Assembly (NCBI GenBank): GCA_002704825.1
Contig: PAIY01000198.1
Coordinates: forward strand, 1 to 36,595
Length of the DNA: 36,595 nt
Direction: 5' to 3'
Source of the DNA: Phycisphaeraceae bacterium
GTDB lineage: Bacteria; Planctomycetota; Phycisphaerae; Phycisphaerales; Phycisphaeraceae
The position numbers and the translations under genes are program-made. The notes beneath the pieces are model-generated. The model was not told the DNA's origin and ran no database searches. It saw only the letters and a list, made by a program, of their open reading frames with translations. Below are positions 23,772-32,473 of the stretch, one piece after another. Positions within the stretch are counted from its first letter, which is position 1; each line of letters begins with the position of its first letter.

Positions 23772-25778
23772 TTAGAACGTCATGTTGATCCGTGCATAGA
23801 TGCTGCGGGGAACTTCAGAAACTTCAGGACTGCGTTCGTTATCGAAGAATTCAGCATGCTGGTTGTCCAGGAGATTCTGTCCCCAGAGGCTGATACTCAG
23901 GTTGCTTTTTACCTGCCATGTCACACCCGCATCAAGACGCAGGTAACGTTCGGCCTGTTGTGCGTTGGCATGATCCACGTAATACAACGCGGTGTTGAAC
24001 TCCAGGTTTGAACCGATGTCCAGATAGGATCGCAGATGAAATTGATTGGCGGGATAGCTGGTTTCGTATTGCTGTTCCAGATCACCTTGCAGAAATGAAC
24101 GACAGTAGCCATAGCCTGCTTCCAGTCGCCACGTTGAAGCAGGGGTGTAGACGATGGAAATTTCCGACCCGTAAATCTGACCTTGCAGGTTGTTGTTGAG
24201 TTGTCCAAAATCAGTTTGGGAACTGGTGATCAGGTTGTCGTAGTTGTTGATGTAGCCAGTCCAGTCGACAAGCAGATGATGCCCCAGGTGAACCCGGTAA
24301 CCCAATTCGTAAGCAATGAGCACTTCCGATTCGAGTTCTTCGCCATAGCCGATGGTCAACGGGATGAGAATACCTGACGGCGGGCCACCCCCCAGAATGC
24401 CGGTGTCTGCATAGAACGGTGTGACGCGTGAGGATGTATTCACGCGACCGGGCGTGCGCACAGCCCGAGAGACCGAAGCCCAGAGATTGTTATTGATATC
24501 CGGGGTCCAACTGATTCGGGCAGTGGGGTGATACTCAAAACCGGTGTAGTTGTTGTGCTCGAATTTACTGCCGATGACCAATGCGAGTTTATCATCGAAT
24601 AACTGCATGGTGCTTTGAACAAAGGCGGTCAGCAGATTGGTGCATTTGTCCGATGGGACAAAAGACACGGCAGGTGAGGCTTCAGTGTGATCCGAAGTGT
24701 ACTGCCAGGATGCGCCCCAGATCAGCAGATGGTCATCGTTTAAGGCATAACGCTGACGATAGTCCAGATCAATGATGTCACGCAAAGATTCAAACCCATC
24801 ATGCGTCACGCGAGCGGTTCGATCGTAGGCAGCCATGACGGTCCACTTGTTTTGTTCATCGGGTTGTTGACTGAGTGTTGCCTGTAGATAACCACTGCTG
24901 ATGCGTCCGTCGGTGATGATGTTGGTGGTTGCAAAGGACGTGCTGGGGTCAGGCAGGTTTGAATCACCGCCGAGTTGATCGGTGTGAAAATAGCTGCCCT
25001 GAATGGACCAACTCAAATGATCCGGTGCATCGACATCAAAACGAAAACCGGTTCGGAACATGTCCCAATCATCCGGTGCATCACTGCCATCAGCATGCTT
25101 AAATGCCTCGCGGTTGGCATATTTGCTCCAGATGCGAAAGTGCATGTTGTCTTCGATTTTGTCCCCGTAACGCAGGCTTATCGTCGGTTGCTCGTGACTA
25201 CCGATGACTGTGTCCAGCAACCATCCCTGGGTTTGGCTGGCGGGTTTGGTCGTCAGGCTTACCACACCATTGATGGCATTGGAGCCCCAAAGCGTGGTGC
25301 CCGGGCCGCGGATGACTTCGATATTTAATATGTCATCGAGAATCATATCCTGCGTATCCCAGCGGATGACAAACTGCAACGGGTCATAGACACTGCGCCC
25401 GTCAACGAGCATGAGCATGCTGTCGGTGAAGCCACCTTGAAGTCCGCGTGTCCCCACGGTCCAGTTGTTGGAGGAGATTTGGGCGACGTTGACACCGGGT
25501 ACCATGCGCAGCAGATCAGCAATGCTTTGATGTCCGCTGCGCTGGATGTCATCCTGTGTGATCACATACACCGCAGCCGGGGATTGGAACCAGTTTTCGG
25601 TGACGCCGGTGACGGATGAGACGTCCAGTTGTCCCAGGTCTTCGATGCTCAGGTTCATAAATGCATTGTCGGGATTGGCGTCCTGTTGTTGAGCATGGGT
25701 GCAGACCGTCAGGCAGAAGATCAACATCATGCCAATCCATACAGGTCCCCGAAACCCAGTGAGTTGTCTGAGATTCAT
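23772..25778 (-). CDS. TonB-dependent outer-membrane receptor, pair 3
   Basis: 668-residue paralogue. Signal peptide ends near LTVCTHAQQ, then AFMNLSIEDLGQLDVSSVTG. The plug has AAVYVITQDDIQRSGHQSIA, DLLRMVPGVNVAQI, LVDGRSVYDP and EVIRGPGTTLWGSNAINGVV. The barrel ends RSIYARINMTF. AAGGA about 9 nt before 25778 fixes the start. It is the first gene of the array in transcription order; ftsK ends about 220 bp upstream on the same strand. Ligand and direction of any transport are unknown. No tonB, exbB or exbD is in the window. Confidence 0.9.
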   Translation of the reverse strand: MNLRQLTGFRGPVWIGMMLIFCLTVCTHAQQQDANPDNAFMNLSIEDLGQLDVSSVTGVTENWFQSPAAVYVITQDDIQRSGHQSIADLLRMVPGVNVAQISSNNWTVGTRGLQGGFTDSMLMLVDGRSVYDPLQFVIRWDTQDMILDDILNIEVIRGPGTTLWGSNAINGVVSLTTKPASQTQGWLLDTVIGSHEQPTISLRYGDKIEDNMHFRIWSKYANREAFKHADGSDAPDDWDMFRTGFRFDVDAPDHLSWSIQGSYFHTDQLGGDSNLPDPSTSFATTNIITDGRISSGYLQATLSQQPDEQNKWTVMAAYDRTARVTHDGFESLRDIIDLDYRQRYALNDDHLLIWGASWQYTSDHTEASPAVSFVPSDKCTNLLTAFVQSTMQLFDDKLALVIGSKFEHNNYTGFEYHPTARISWTPDINNNLWASVSRAVRTPGRVNTSSRVTPFYADTGILGGGPPSGILIPLTIGYGEELESEVLIAYELGYRVHLGHHLLVDWTGYINNYDNLITSSQTDFGQLNNNLQGQIYGSEISIVYTPASTWRLEAGYGYCRSFLQGDLEQQYETSYPANQFHLRSYLDIGSNLEFNTALYYVDHANAQQAERYLRLDAGVTWQVKSNLSISLWGQNLLDNQHAEFFDNERSPEVSEVPRSIYARINMTF

Positions 25779-25938
25779 TGTCGCTGTCCTTGCATACGTG
25801 GACCGATCCCCTTGGGCGCATGACGCGTCGTTTTGTGGATATCGGATAGGGTGTTGGCACAGATAAACCAGAAGGCATGCCCGGGTTGATAATGTGGCAA
25901 ATCAAGCGTTTTGATATCTACTTTTGCCCGATAACACA

Positions 25939-25966
25939 GCAAGCCCGTTCAATTGAACGAGCTTGC
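25939..25966 (-). terminator. hairpin after ftsK, possible weak terminator
   Basis: GCAAGC (25939-25944) and GCTTGC (25961-25966) enclose GTTCAATTGAAC, giving a near-complete palindrome 33 nt past the ftsK stop. On the minus strand it is followed by TGTGTTATC rather than a T run, so termination is uncertain. Confidence 0.45.
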
Positions 25967-25998
25967 GGGTGATGGATTGTGTTGTTGAGAGTTGGGAT

Positions 25999-28692
25999 TT
26001 AGTTGCGGTATTCGCCGTCCATTTCGTCAGGCACACCCTCGTCATCGTCATCCACTTCAAAGGCTTCTTCCGGCTCGGTGGTGTCGGCGGGGCGTTCTTC
26101 AATGCCGCCTTCAAGCAGGTCGCCTTGTTCAGCTTGTGCCTTGAGCGCTTCGTACTCTTCGAGGGTCATATTCACTTCACGTGCCTGTGAGCCCTTGTAC
26201 TCACCGATGATGCCAGCGTCTGCGATCTCTTCAATGAGTCGTGAAGCACGCGAGTAACCAATGGTCAATCGACGCTGAAGCAGAGACACACTGCCACGCT
26301 GTGATTCAAGCACCACGCGGACGGCATCTTCAAAGAGTTCATCACGATTGCCATCACTCTCGCCGCCAAGGCCCGGCTGCTTGATCTGGACCAGTTGGGT
26401 TTCAAAGTTCTGCGTGGAAACATTCTTGAGGAACTTGACCGAGTCGCGGATTTCCTTGTCGTCCACGAGTGTGCCTTGGGCACGCGTGATCTTGCTGGTG
26501 CGTGGGGAGAGATACATCATGTCACCTTGGCCCAGCAATAGTTCCGCGCCCTTCTGGTCAAGCACGATTCGCGAGTCCATACCCGATGCAACCTTAAACG
26601 CAACACGACAGGGCATGTTGGATTTGATCAGACCCGTCACCACGTTGGCCTGCGGACGCTGGGTTGCCAGGATCAAGTGCATCCCCACCGCGCGAGCTTT
26701 CTGAGCGATACGCACGATGAAGGTTTCCACTTCCTTGTTGGTCATCATCATGTCTGCCAATTCGTCGATGATGAACACCATGTAAGGCAACTTCTTGGGA
26801 ATGCGGACTTCCTCTTCCTGCGTGCTGGGTTGCATGCGTTCCTTGATCTCTTCCCAACCCAGTTCGTTGTAGCTGACGATGTCACGCACACCGGCTTCAG
26901 CAAGCAAGGCATAACGTTCGTCCATCTTGGTCACCGCCCATTCGAGGATGGCAGCAGCCTTGTTCATGTCGGTCACCACCGGGCACATCAAGTGCGGGAT
27001 GTCCTTGAACTGACTCATTTCAACCATCTTGGGGTCGACCAACACAAGCTTGAGTTCATCAGGACGCTTGGTGTAAAGGAACGACATGATGATCGAGTTC
27101 ATACACACCGATTTACCTGAACCCGTCGTACCGGCAATCAACATATGCGGCATCGAAGCCAGGTCGCCGACCAACGGATTGCCCGACGCATCCTTACCCA
27201 GGAACATCGGCAGGCGCATCTTGGCGACCGCTTCACTGTCGACGGTCATCAGTTCTTTGAGTCGGACCTTTTCTTTTTGTGAGTTGGGTACTTCAATGCC
27301 GATCGTGTCCTTGCCGGGGATGTTGGCAACGACGCGAATGTTCTGAGCCTTCATCGCACGGGCGATGTCGCTGGAAATCGCATTAACCGAAGCAACTTTC
27401 GTTCCAGGCGCCAGGCGGATTTCGTAAAGTGTGATAGCCGGGCCTGAATCGATGCCCACAACTTCGCCGTCGATCTTGTAGGTTTGCAAGGTGGATTCAA
27501 GTTCCACCGCCTGTTCGCGGACCCAACCTTCAAGGATTTCCGAGAAGTTGGTTTCGGGCTCCACGAGTGTATCCATATCCGGGAACTGATAGCCGGAGTA
27601 GTCGACTTCGCGGGGCGGTTCGGCTTTCTTGCCGGCCTTGGTCTTGGCGAAGTTGATCGGCAGGTTCTTGAACTTCTCACGCAATGCATCAGCATCAAGT
27701 GGTCCGTCTTCTTCCTCGGCTTCGGCTTCAATTTCAGCATCGCCGTCCGCTTCGGCGTCTTCGTCCTCAACTTCGACTTCTTCTTCAACGTACTCGTATT
27801 CGTACTCGTCGTCTTCGGATTCAACCGCTTGGTCATCGGCGATCTCAGCATCGGGTTCTTCGAAGAGATTTTCTTCAGGATCAAAGGACTCCGTGCCACC
27901 GTATCCGCCTGCATCTTCGTCGATGTGGTCATCGACTTTGGCTTTGCTCTTGCGCTTGGAGGCAGCCTTGGTTTTGGTCTTGGGCTTGTCTTCAACGGCT
28001 GCGCCACGACCCCAGAGTTTGGGGAAGCGTCCGACGAGAACAGGGCGGGGGATGTTAATGCCGGTGATGGCGTTGACGAGATTGGCCACGCCGCGCGACA
28101 AGGCCATGACCACGTGGTCCGCTGCAAGCAACGCGCCGACGGCAAAGGCGGCGACGAGAATCACACTCGTACCGAATGTCGAAAACCGACTGGTCAATTC
28201 CGAGTTGATGAAGATGGCCAGCAAGCCACCCGCACCTTCAGGATTTTCCATGTTCGTTGCGGGCACCTTGTGGATGAGATTGATAAAGAAAGTGCCCAGG
28301 CTACCGGGGACAAAGAGTCCGAGGATTGCGCTGGTGGAGACCGCCAGGATGACCAGACCGATCAAGCGGATGATTGGCTGGGTGATCTTGCGACCCATTG
28401 ACGTGGAGATGAGGACTGCAAGCATGCCTGCCATGAGCATCCAGATGCCCGAGCCGAACATGAGATAGATCTTGGCGCTGACGACGGCACCGAACTTGCC
28501 AACCCAGTTTTCGTAATGGGCGTTATGCGGCGAGACGTGATGCGCCGGCCAATCACCGGGGTGGTGACTGAGCATGGAGGCTAGGAGCAACACCCAGACC
28601 AGCATGCCGATGATCCAGCACAAATGCTTGACGCGGCTTTGCGATGAGTTGTCAGTTTTGGACTTGGTTTTTTTGGTTTGTTTTTTTGCCAT
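25999..28692 (-). CDS. ftsK: DNA translocase FtsK/SpoIIIE
   Basis: Septum-anchored ATP-driven DNA pump that clears and resolves chromosomes at division; 897 residues. Hydrophobic segments fall at about 22-42, 75-97, 104-128 and 172-192. A linker from about 230 to 360 starts basic (KPKTKTKAASKRKSK) and becomes strongly acidic (280-330). The motor has a beta core from about 395, Walker A GTTGSGKS (521-528), VLVDPKMVE (550-558) and Walker B VFIIDELAD (639-647). The winged-helix gamma domain is about 783-845 (QRGSVSLLQRRLTIGYSRAS). A further acidic tail of about 50 residues follows gamma. CAGGTG lies upstream of the ATG at 28692. Pseudopilin and purQ genes lie upstream on the same strand but with gaps over 200 bp. 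Confidence 0.96.
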   Translation of the reverse strand: MAKKQTKKTKSKTDNSSQSRVKHLCWIIGMLVWVLLLASMLSHHPGDWPAHHVSPHNAHYENWVGKFGAVVSAKIYLMFGSGIWMLMAGMLAVLISTSMGRKITQPIIRLIGLVILAVSTSAILGLFVPGSLGTFFINLIHKVPATNMENPEGAGGLLAIFINSELTSRFSTFGTSVILVAAFAVGALLAADHVVMALSRGVANLVNAITGINIPRPVLVGRFPKLWGRGAAVEDKPKTKTKAASKRKSKAKVDDHIDEDAGGYGGTESFDPEENLFEEPDAEIADDQAVESEDDEYEYEYVEEEVEVEDEDAEADGDAEIEAEAEEEDGPLDADALREKFKNLPINFAKTKAGKKAEPPREVDYSGYQFPDMDTLVEPETNFSEILEGWVREQAVELESTLQTYKIDGEVVGIDSGPAITLYEIRLAPGTKVASVNAISSDIARAMKAQNIRVVANIPGKDTIGIEVPNSQKEKVRLKELMTVDSEAVAKMRLPMFLGKDASGNPLVGDLASMPHMLIAGTTGSGKSVCMNSIIMSFLYTKRPDELKLVLVDPKMVEMSQFKDIPHLMCPVVTDMNKAAAILEWAVTKMDERYALLAEAGVRDIVSYNELGWEEIKERMQPSTQEEEVRIPKKLPYMVFIIDELADMMMTNKEVETFIVRIAQKARAVGMHLILATQRPQANVVTGLIKSNMPCRVAFKVASGMDSRIVLDQKGAELLLGQGDMMYLSPRTSKITRAQGTLVDDKEIRDSVKFLKNVSTQNFETQLVQIKQPGLGGESDGNRDELFEDAVRVVLESQRGSVSLLQRRLTIGYSRASRLIEEIADAGIIGEYKGSQAREVNMTLEEYEALKAQAEQGDLLEGGIEERPADTTEPEEAFEVDDDDEGVPDEMDGEYRN

Positions 28693-28848
28693 AACACCTG
28701 GTTGTCATTTACCCCCCGACTGCGAGTCCTGTTGCACTGGCAGCCGTTGGACCGAGAACTTCACAGAGCGCACCAATCGCGCATCTGAACTGTAAATATC
28801 GGCAAAATGACGATTTTGGCGGGAAAAGTTATGGGGTTAAAAACAGTG

Positions 28849-28864
28849 ATCAATGATCATTGAT
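28849..28864. promoter_or_regulatory. 16-bp perfect palindrome upstream of ftsK
   Basis: ATCAATGATCATTGAT is its own reverse complement. It lies about 157 bp upstream of the ftsK start and 55 bp past the pseudopilin stop. On the minus strand it is followed by CACTGTTTTTAA, so it could be an operator or part of a weak terminator for the pseudopilin gene. Confidence 0.4.
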
Positions 28865-28918
28865 ATGTCCGTGTGGATTTTATCGGACGGCTTGGATGAC
28901 TTGGAACCTGATGTGGCG

Positions 28919-29647
28919 TTATCTGATATCCCACTTGATATTGGTGCCTGATGCGGACCAGAGATTGCCCAGGACATCGTCAGCATAGAGACCAGTATGT
29001 TGCCCATCGGCGGACTTGACGTTGGCGCAGTGCATGTCGGCCCAGAGAACATTGCAGGACGCGCCTTGGTGTCGTGGGCTGGCGTAGCCGTTACCCGTAT
29101 CTGCCCATGGGCGGACGATGTACCAGCCGGTGCCCTGCCCGTTGATGGGCGCGTTGATGCCACTGTCAACGGTCACAATGGTCTGGCTGGGAATTTTGAG
29201 CATTTCCAGACGAACCGCATGGGGCATCCCGAATCGATCTCGGGTTGCCTGATTCAGCCAGTTCCATGTACCTCTTTCATTGCCTTCGAGCATTTGGTTG
29301 TAGCCATAGCTGATATCACCACCCGGTGCGTCACGTTTGCGACCGGATTTCTGATTGTCTTCAGGACAGAAAACAGGCAGGTTGGATGATTCGTTATTTT
29401 GGCGTGAAATGGTTTCGTACCACAACCAACTGTCATCAGTGGTCGATTTGTACTCCGGGAAATTTGAATGACTGTCGGAGAGATAGTTCGCAAACAGGAT
29501 GCCGACTTGGCGCTGGTTGCTGAGGCACATGGTGTTGCGTGCCGCGCGACGTGCGCTTGCCAAAGCCGGTAGCAAAATGGCGATCAGAAGCGAGATGATG
29601 GAGATCACGACCAGTAGTTCAATAAGGGTGAAACCATGACGGCGCAT
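28919..29647 (-). CDS. type II secretion/pseudopilin-like protein with H-X9-DG-like C-terminus
   Basis: 242 residues. The prepilin leader is MRRHG followed by [20 protein letters not shown], with Gly at -1 and Glu at +5, so prepilin peptidase should cleave after residue 5. The hydrophobic N-terminal helix would anchor it in the membrane or a pseudopilus. The remainder is a soluble globular domain of unknown role, with [15 protein letters not shown] after the helix and [16 protein letters not shown] near the C-terminus, a variant of the H-X9-DG motif common in planctomycete and lentisphaeral families. AAGGAG 6 nt upstream decides the start at 29647; an ATG 18 nt earlier precedes that site. Function is unknown; such genes are numerous in these phyla. 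Confidence 0.85.
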   Translation of the reverse strand: MRRHGFTLIELLVVISIISLLIAILLPALASARRAARNTMCLSNQRQVGILFANYLSDSHSNFPEYKSTTDDSWLWYETISRQNNESSNLPVFCPEDNQKSGRKRDAPGGDISYGYNQMLEGNERGTWNWLNQATRDRFGMPHAVRLEMLKIPSQTIVTVDSGINAPINGQGTGWYIVRPWADTGNGYASPRHQGASCNVLWADMHCANVKSADGQHTGLYADDVLGNLWSASGTNIKWDIR

Positions 29648-29688
29648 CGGAGTCTCCTTGTCCATTCGTTATGCAGATAATATACAAT

Positions 29689-29702
29689 CAATGTATACAT
29701 TG
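29689..29702. promoter_or_regulatory. operator-like palindrome in the pseudopilin promoter
   Basis: CAATGTATACATTG is a perfect 14-bp palindrome with a TGTATACA core, as seen in operators of GntR-type regulators. On the minus strand it sits just upstream of TATATTATC, a plausible -10 region about 30 nt before the 29647 start, so it would occupy the promoter spacer. Confidence 0.5.
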
Positions 29703-29817
29703 TTTATGAGATTCTAGCCGCATGATCACTGAGGTCAATCTCAAAGACATGAAAAAAGCAAATTAACACCCAATTGTTTGAATATGAAGCAATCAGACTG
29801 ACATGACGCGCAATGAC

Positions 29818-29847
29818 AGCAAACCTGATCATGTTGCAGGTTTCGCT
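29818..29847 (-). terminator. possible hairpin after purQ
   Basis: AGCAAACCTG and CAGGTTTCGCT pair with one bulged base around a 9-nt loop, 24 bp past the purQ stop. On the minus strand no T run follows, so this is only a candidate Rho-independent-like structure. Confidence 0.4.
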
Positions 29848-29870
29848 GTAATGATGTTGTGGTAAAGGTC

Positions 29871-30650
29871 TTAGGCGGTGGCAGGGGCGGAGGATGTCAC
29901 GTGTTCAACCACGTTCTGGAACATCTTCAAACCTGCGGGCGTCTGCGACTTGAAGTCGTCGGACTTGCGTTGCCATTGGGGGTGATTGGTGATGTGTACC
30001 CAACGTTCGGGGTGTGGCATCAGGCCCAGGATCAAGCCCGATTCGTCACACACACCTGCGATGTCCGCGGTGGAGCCGTTGGGATTGTCATCCTCAGCAT
30101 ACTTGATGGCGATCTGGCCGTTTTCGTTCCAGCGGGCCAACGCCTCGTCGGACTCAGGCACAAAGCGACCTTCGGCGTGGGCGACGGGTAACTCAAGCTC
30201 AGTCAAGCCTTTGGTCCATACACAGCAGGTGTTGCTCGGCACGGTCATCCGGGTCCACTTGCACGTGAAGCGTCCGGAGTTGTTGTCCGCCAGTGTTGCG
30301 GTCTGTTTGCCGGCATGCGGGTCGGGGAGCAAGCCCAGCTTGGTCATCACCTGGAAACCATTGCAGATGCCGATCATCGGGACACCCCGGTCAGCAGCAG
30401 CAAGCAACTGGTCCATGAGCTTATGACGCAGGCGGTTGGCGAAAATGCGACCGGCAGCAATATCATCACCGTAGCTGAAACCGCCCGGGAAACCGATGAG
30501 CTCAAATTGCTCGATCACGGCCGGGTTGGCAATGAGCTCGTTGATATGCAGCTTCTTCGTGCTGGCGCCAGCCAACTCAAAAGCGTGGGCCAATTCCATA
30601 TCGCAGTTGGTGCCTGCGGTCCGAACGATTAAACATCTGGGCTTATCCAT
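29871..30650 (-). CDS. purQ: phosphoribosylformylglycinamidine synthase, glutaminase subunit
   Basis: Class I glutamine amidotransferase that supplies ammonia to PurL in the fourth step of purine synthesis; cytosolic, working with PurL and usually PurS. 259 residues. The N-terminus reads CLIVRTAGTNCD; GGFSYGDDIAAGRIFANRLR is the family signature; the nucleophile elbow GICNGFQVM holds Cys96; His213 and Glu215 lie in MPHPERW, completing the triad. NPNGSTADIAGV is also typical. The length matches the longer stand-alone PurQ form. The start at 30650 matches the family N-terminus; 30 more in-frame residues upstream look non-homologous. No clear ribosome-binding site. purL and purS are not adjacent. 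Confidence 0.94.
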   Translation of the reverse strand: MDKPRCLIVRTAGTNCDMELAHAFELAGASTKKLHINELIANPAVIEQFELIGFPGGFSYGDDIAAGRIFANRLRHKLMDQLLAAADRGVPMIGICNGFQVMTKLGLLPDPHAGKQTATLADNNSGRFTCKWTRMTVPSNTCCVWTKGLTELELPVAHAEGRFVPESDEALARWNENGQIAIKYAEDDNPNGSTADIAGVCDESGLILGLMPHPERWVHITNHPQWQRKSDDFKSQTPAGLKMFQNVVEHVTSSAPATA

Positions 30651-30881
30651 AGCGGGTACATGATAGCAGAAACCCATCGTTGCATCTCTGCCCCCGTCAA
30701 GACCGTGAATTGTCTTTTTCGCATCGGTTGTGACGAACATAGCAGTCGCACGCGCCGGTGCATATCACCTTGGTTACGCATGTGACGACCGATTTGATGT
30801 TGACCTGTTTTTCATTCGATGGTTGGGATAGATGCCCCAATCCGTGTGGTGAGATGGCATCTGGATTTTGGAGAAGTTTTC

Positions 30882-32348
30882 ATGTCAATCCCGCCGACTC
30901 AAACCTGGCATGCAATGCACGATGACTTGAATCTGCTTGAGTCTCCGCAGCCGTCTCAACGGTGTGATGCATCGCCTGCCAATCATGCGATTGATTTGCG
31001 ACTCTCGGAAGTGGTCAGCGCGCTATCCTGCGCATTGGATCTGACGGAAGGTCAACCTGCGGGACATGCGGTGCGGACCTGTTTACTGGGGATGCGGTTG
31101 GCAAGGATGCTCGGACTTGATGATACGACACGCAGCGCGCTTTACTACGCGTTAATGCTCAAAGACCTTGGTTGTTCGAGTAATGCAGCAAGGTTGTCAC
31201 AGTTGTTCGGCGCGGATGATCACGTGGTCAAAAAGAACTTCAAAACCACCGATTGGCCACGTCTGATCAATGCTATGCAGTACATCGGCAGGAACATTTG
31301 CCCGACTGGCAACATCGTGCAGAAACTCGGCCGGTTCATTGCCATCGGTGTTGCAGGCGACAAAGGCGCGCGTCAGATGATCAAGACACGCTGCGAACGC
31401 GGCGCTTCCATCGCACGTTTGTTTGGCTTGACCGAATGCACTGCACAGACCATTCAACAACTCGATGAACACTACAACGGCCAGGGACATCCGCTGGGTC
31501 TCAAAGGTGAAGAGATCAGCATCACCGCGCGCATTGCAGGCTTATGTCAGACCGTCGAAGTCTTCCTTTCAACGTATGGTTTAACGGCTGCGCTGGACAT
31601 GGCACGTAAACGCTGTGGGCGTTGGTTTGATCCCATGCTCGTGGATCTGCTCGTTAAGCTTGAACATGACGATGCCTTTTGGCAGTCGATGACCGACAAA
31701 CATTTTCATGCAGAGATTGGCAAGCATGAACCTGAAGATCAGCGGGTCTATGCCAGCGATCGGCAGTTGGATCGTGTTGCGCTTGGCTTCGCCCAGGTGG
31801 TCGATGCCAAGTCCCCATGGACACGCAAGCATTCGGAACATGTCACCGAGTTGGCGGTCGGCATCGGGCGCGTGATGGGGTTTGATGATGCGCTAACCCG
31901 ATGGTTCCGACGCGCTGCCTTGCTACATGACGTCGGCAAGCTCGGCGTCTCCAACAGTATTCTCGATAAGCCGGGCAAACTCACCGACGCCCAGCGACAG
32001 GTCGTCATGCAACACCCACGATACACGTTTCAGATACTCAGCCGCGTGCGCGGCTTTGAGTTCCTGGCCCAAACCGCTGCATCGCATCACGAGCGATTGG
32101 ATGGCAAGGGGTACCACCTTGGTCTTGAAGCCAAACATCTCTCCAAGCCGGTACGCGCGTTGGTGGTCGCTGATATCTTCGAAGCCATCTCTGCCCAGCG
32201 ACCCTATCGCGACACCATGCCGATGGACAAAGTCTTTGCCATTATGGATGACATGGTCGGCACGGGTATCTGCCCCGAAGCCTTTGCCGCATTGCGGTAT
32301 CACGTGGACACCATGGGCTATACCCCATCTCGCATGACTCCGGCTTGA
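30882..32348 (+). CDS. double HD-GYP-type phosphohydrolase, N-terminal copy degenerate
   Basis: Predicted cytosolic metal-dependent phosphohydrolase, 488 residues, possibly acting on cyclic di-GMP. The C-terminal HD-GYP domain (about 295-480) is nearly complete: H349-D350 in LLHDVGKLGV, HPRYTFQIL, HHERLDGKGYHLGL and DIFEAISAQRPYR. The GYP motif reads GYH. The N-terminal half (about 35-235) has the same plan but has lost catalytic residues: LKDLG replaces LHDxG, and LDEHYNGQGHPLGL replaces the HHE motif. This two-domain layout is known in other bacterial HD phosphohydrolases, where the N-terminal copy is also poor. GGAGAAG 5 nt before 30882 sets the start. It has no sensor domain of its own. 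Divergent from purQ. Confidence 0.88.
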   Translation: MSIPPTQTWHAMHDDLNLLESPQPSQRCDASPANHAIDLRLSEVVSALSCALDLTEGQPAGHAVRTCLLGMRLARMLGLDDTTRSALYYALMLKDLGCSSNAARLSQLFGADDHVVKKNFKTTDWPRLINAMQYIGRNICPTGNIVQKLGRFIAIGVAGDKGARQMIKTRCERGASIARLFGLTECTAQTIQQLDEHYNGQGHPLGLKGEEISITARIAGLCQTVEVFLSTYGLTAALDMARKRCGRWFDPMLVDLLVKLEHDDAFWQSMTDKHFHAEIGKHEPEDQRVYASDRQLDRVALGFAQVVDAKSPWTRKHSEHVTELAVGIGRVMGFDDALTRWFRRAALLHDVGKLGVSNSILDKPGKLTDAQRQVVMQHPRYTFQILSRVRGFEFLAQTAASHHERLDGKGYHLGLEAKHLSKPVRALVVADIFEAISAQRPYRDTMPMDKVFAIMDDMVGTGICPEAFAALRYHVDTMGYTPSRMTPA

Positions 32349-32394
32349 ACCCACCCCGAATCCAATTTTTCAACGCCCGCCAAATCAATTTTGC

Positions 32395-32448
32395 TTGACT
32401 CTTGCGAATACAGGAATATCATACAGCAGTACACTTGTTCGTTTGTAC
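32395..32448 (+). promoter_or_regulatory. promoter and inverted-repeat operator candidate for the SGNH gene
   Basis: TTGACT (32395-32400) and TATCAT (32417-32422) are 16 bp apart. An inverted repeat GTACA (32429-32433) / TGTAC (32444-32448) starts at the predicted transcription start, a usual position for a repressor site. The start codon is 26 bp further on. Confidence 0.55.
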
Positions 32449-32473
32449 CGTTTTTGGGTAAAGGTTGGTGGAT

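Noticed and set aside
27680-28060. Ser/Arg-rich plus-strand frames opposite the ftsK linker
   Set aside because: They mirror the repetitive Glu/Asp codons of ftsK on the other strand and have no independent signals.
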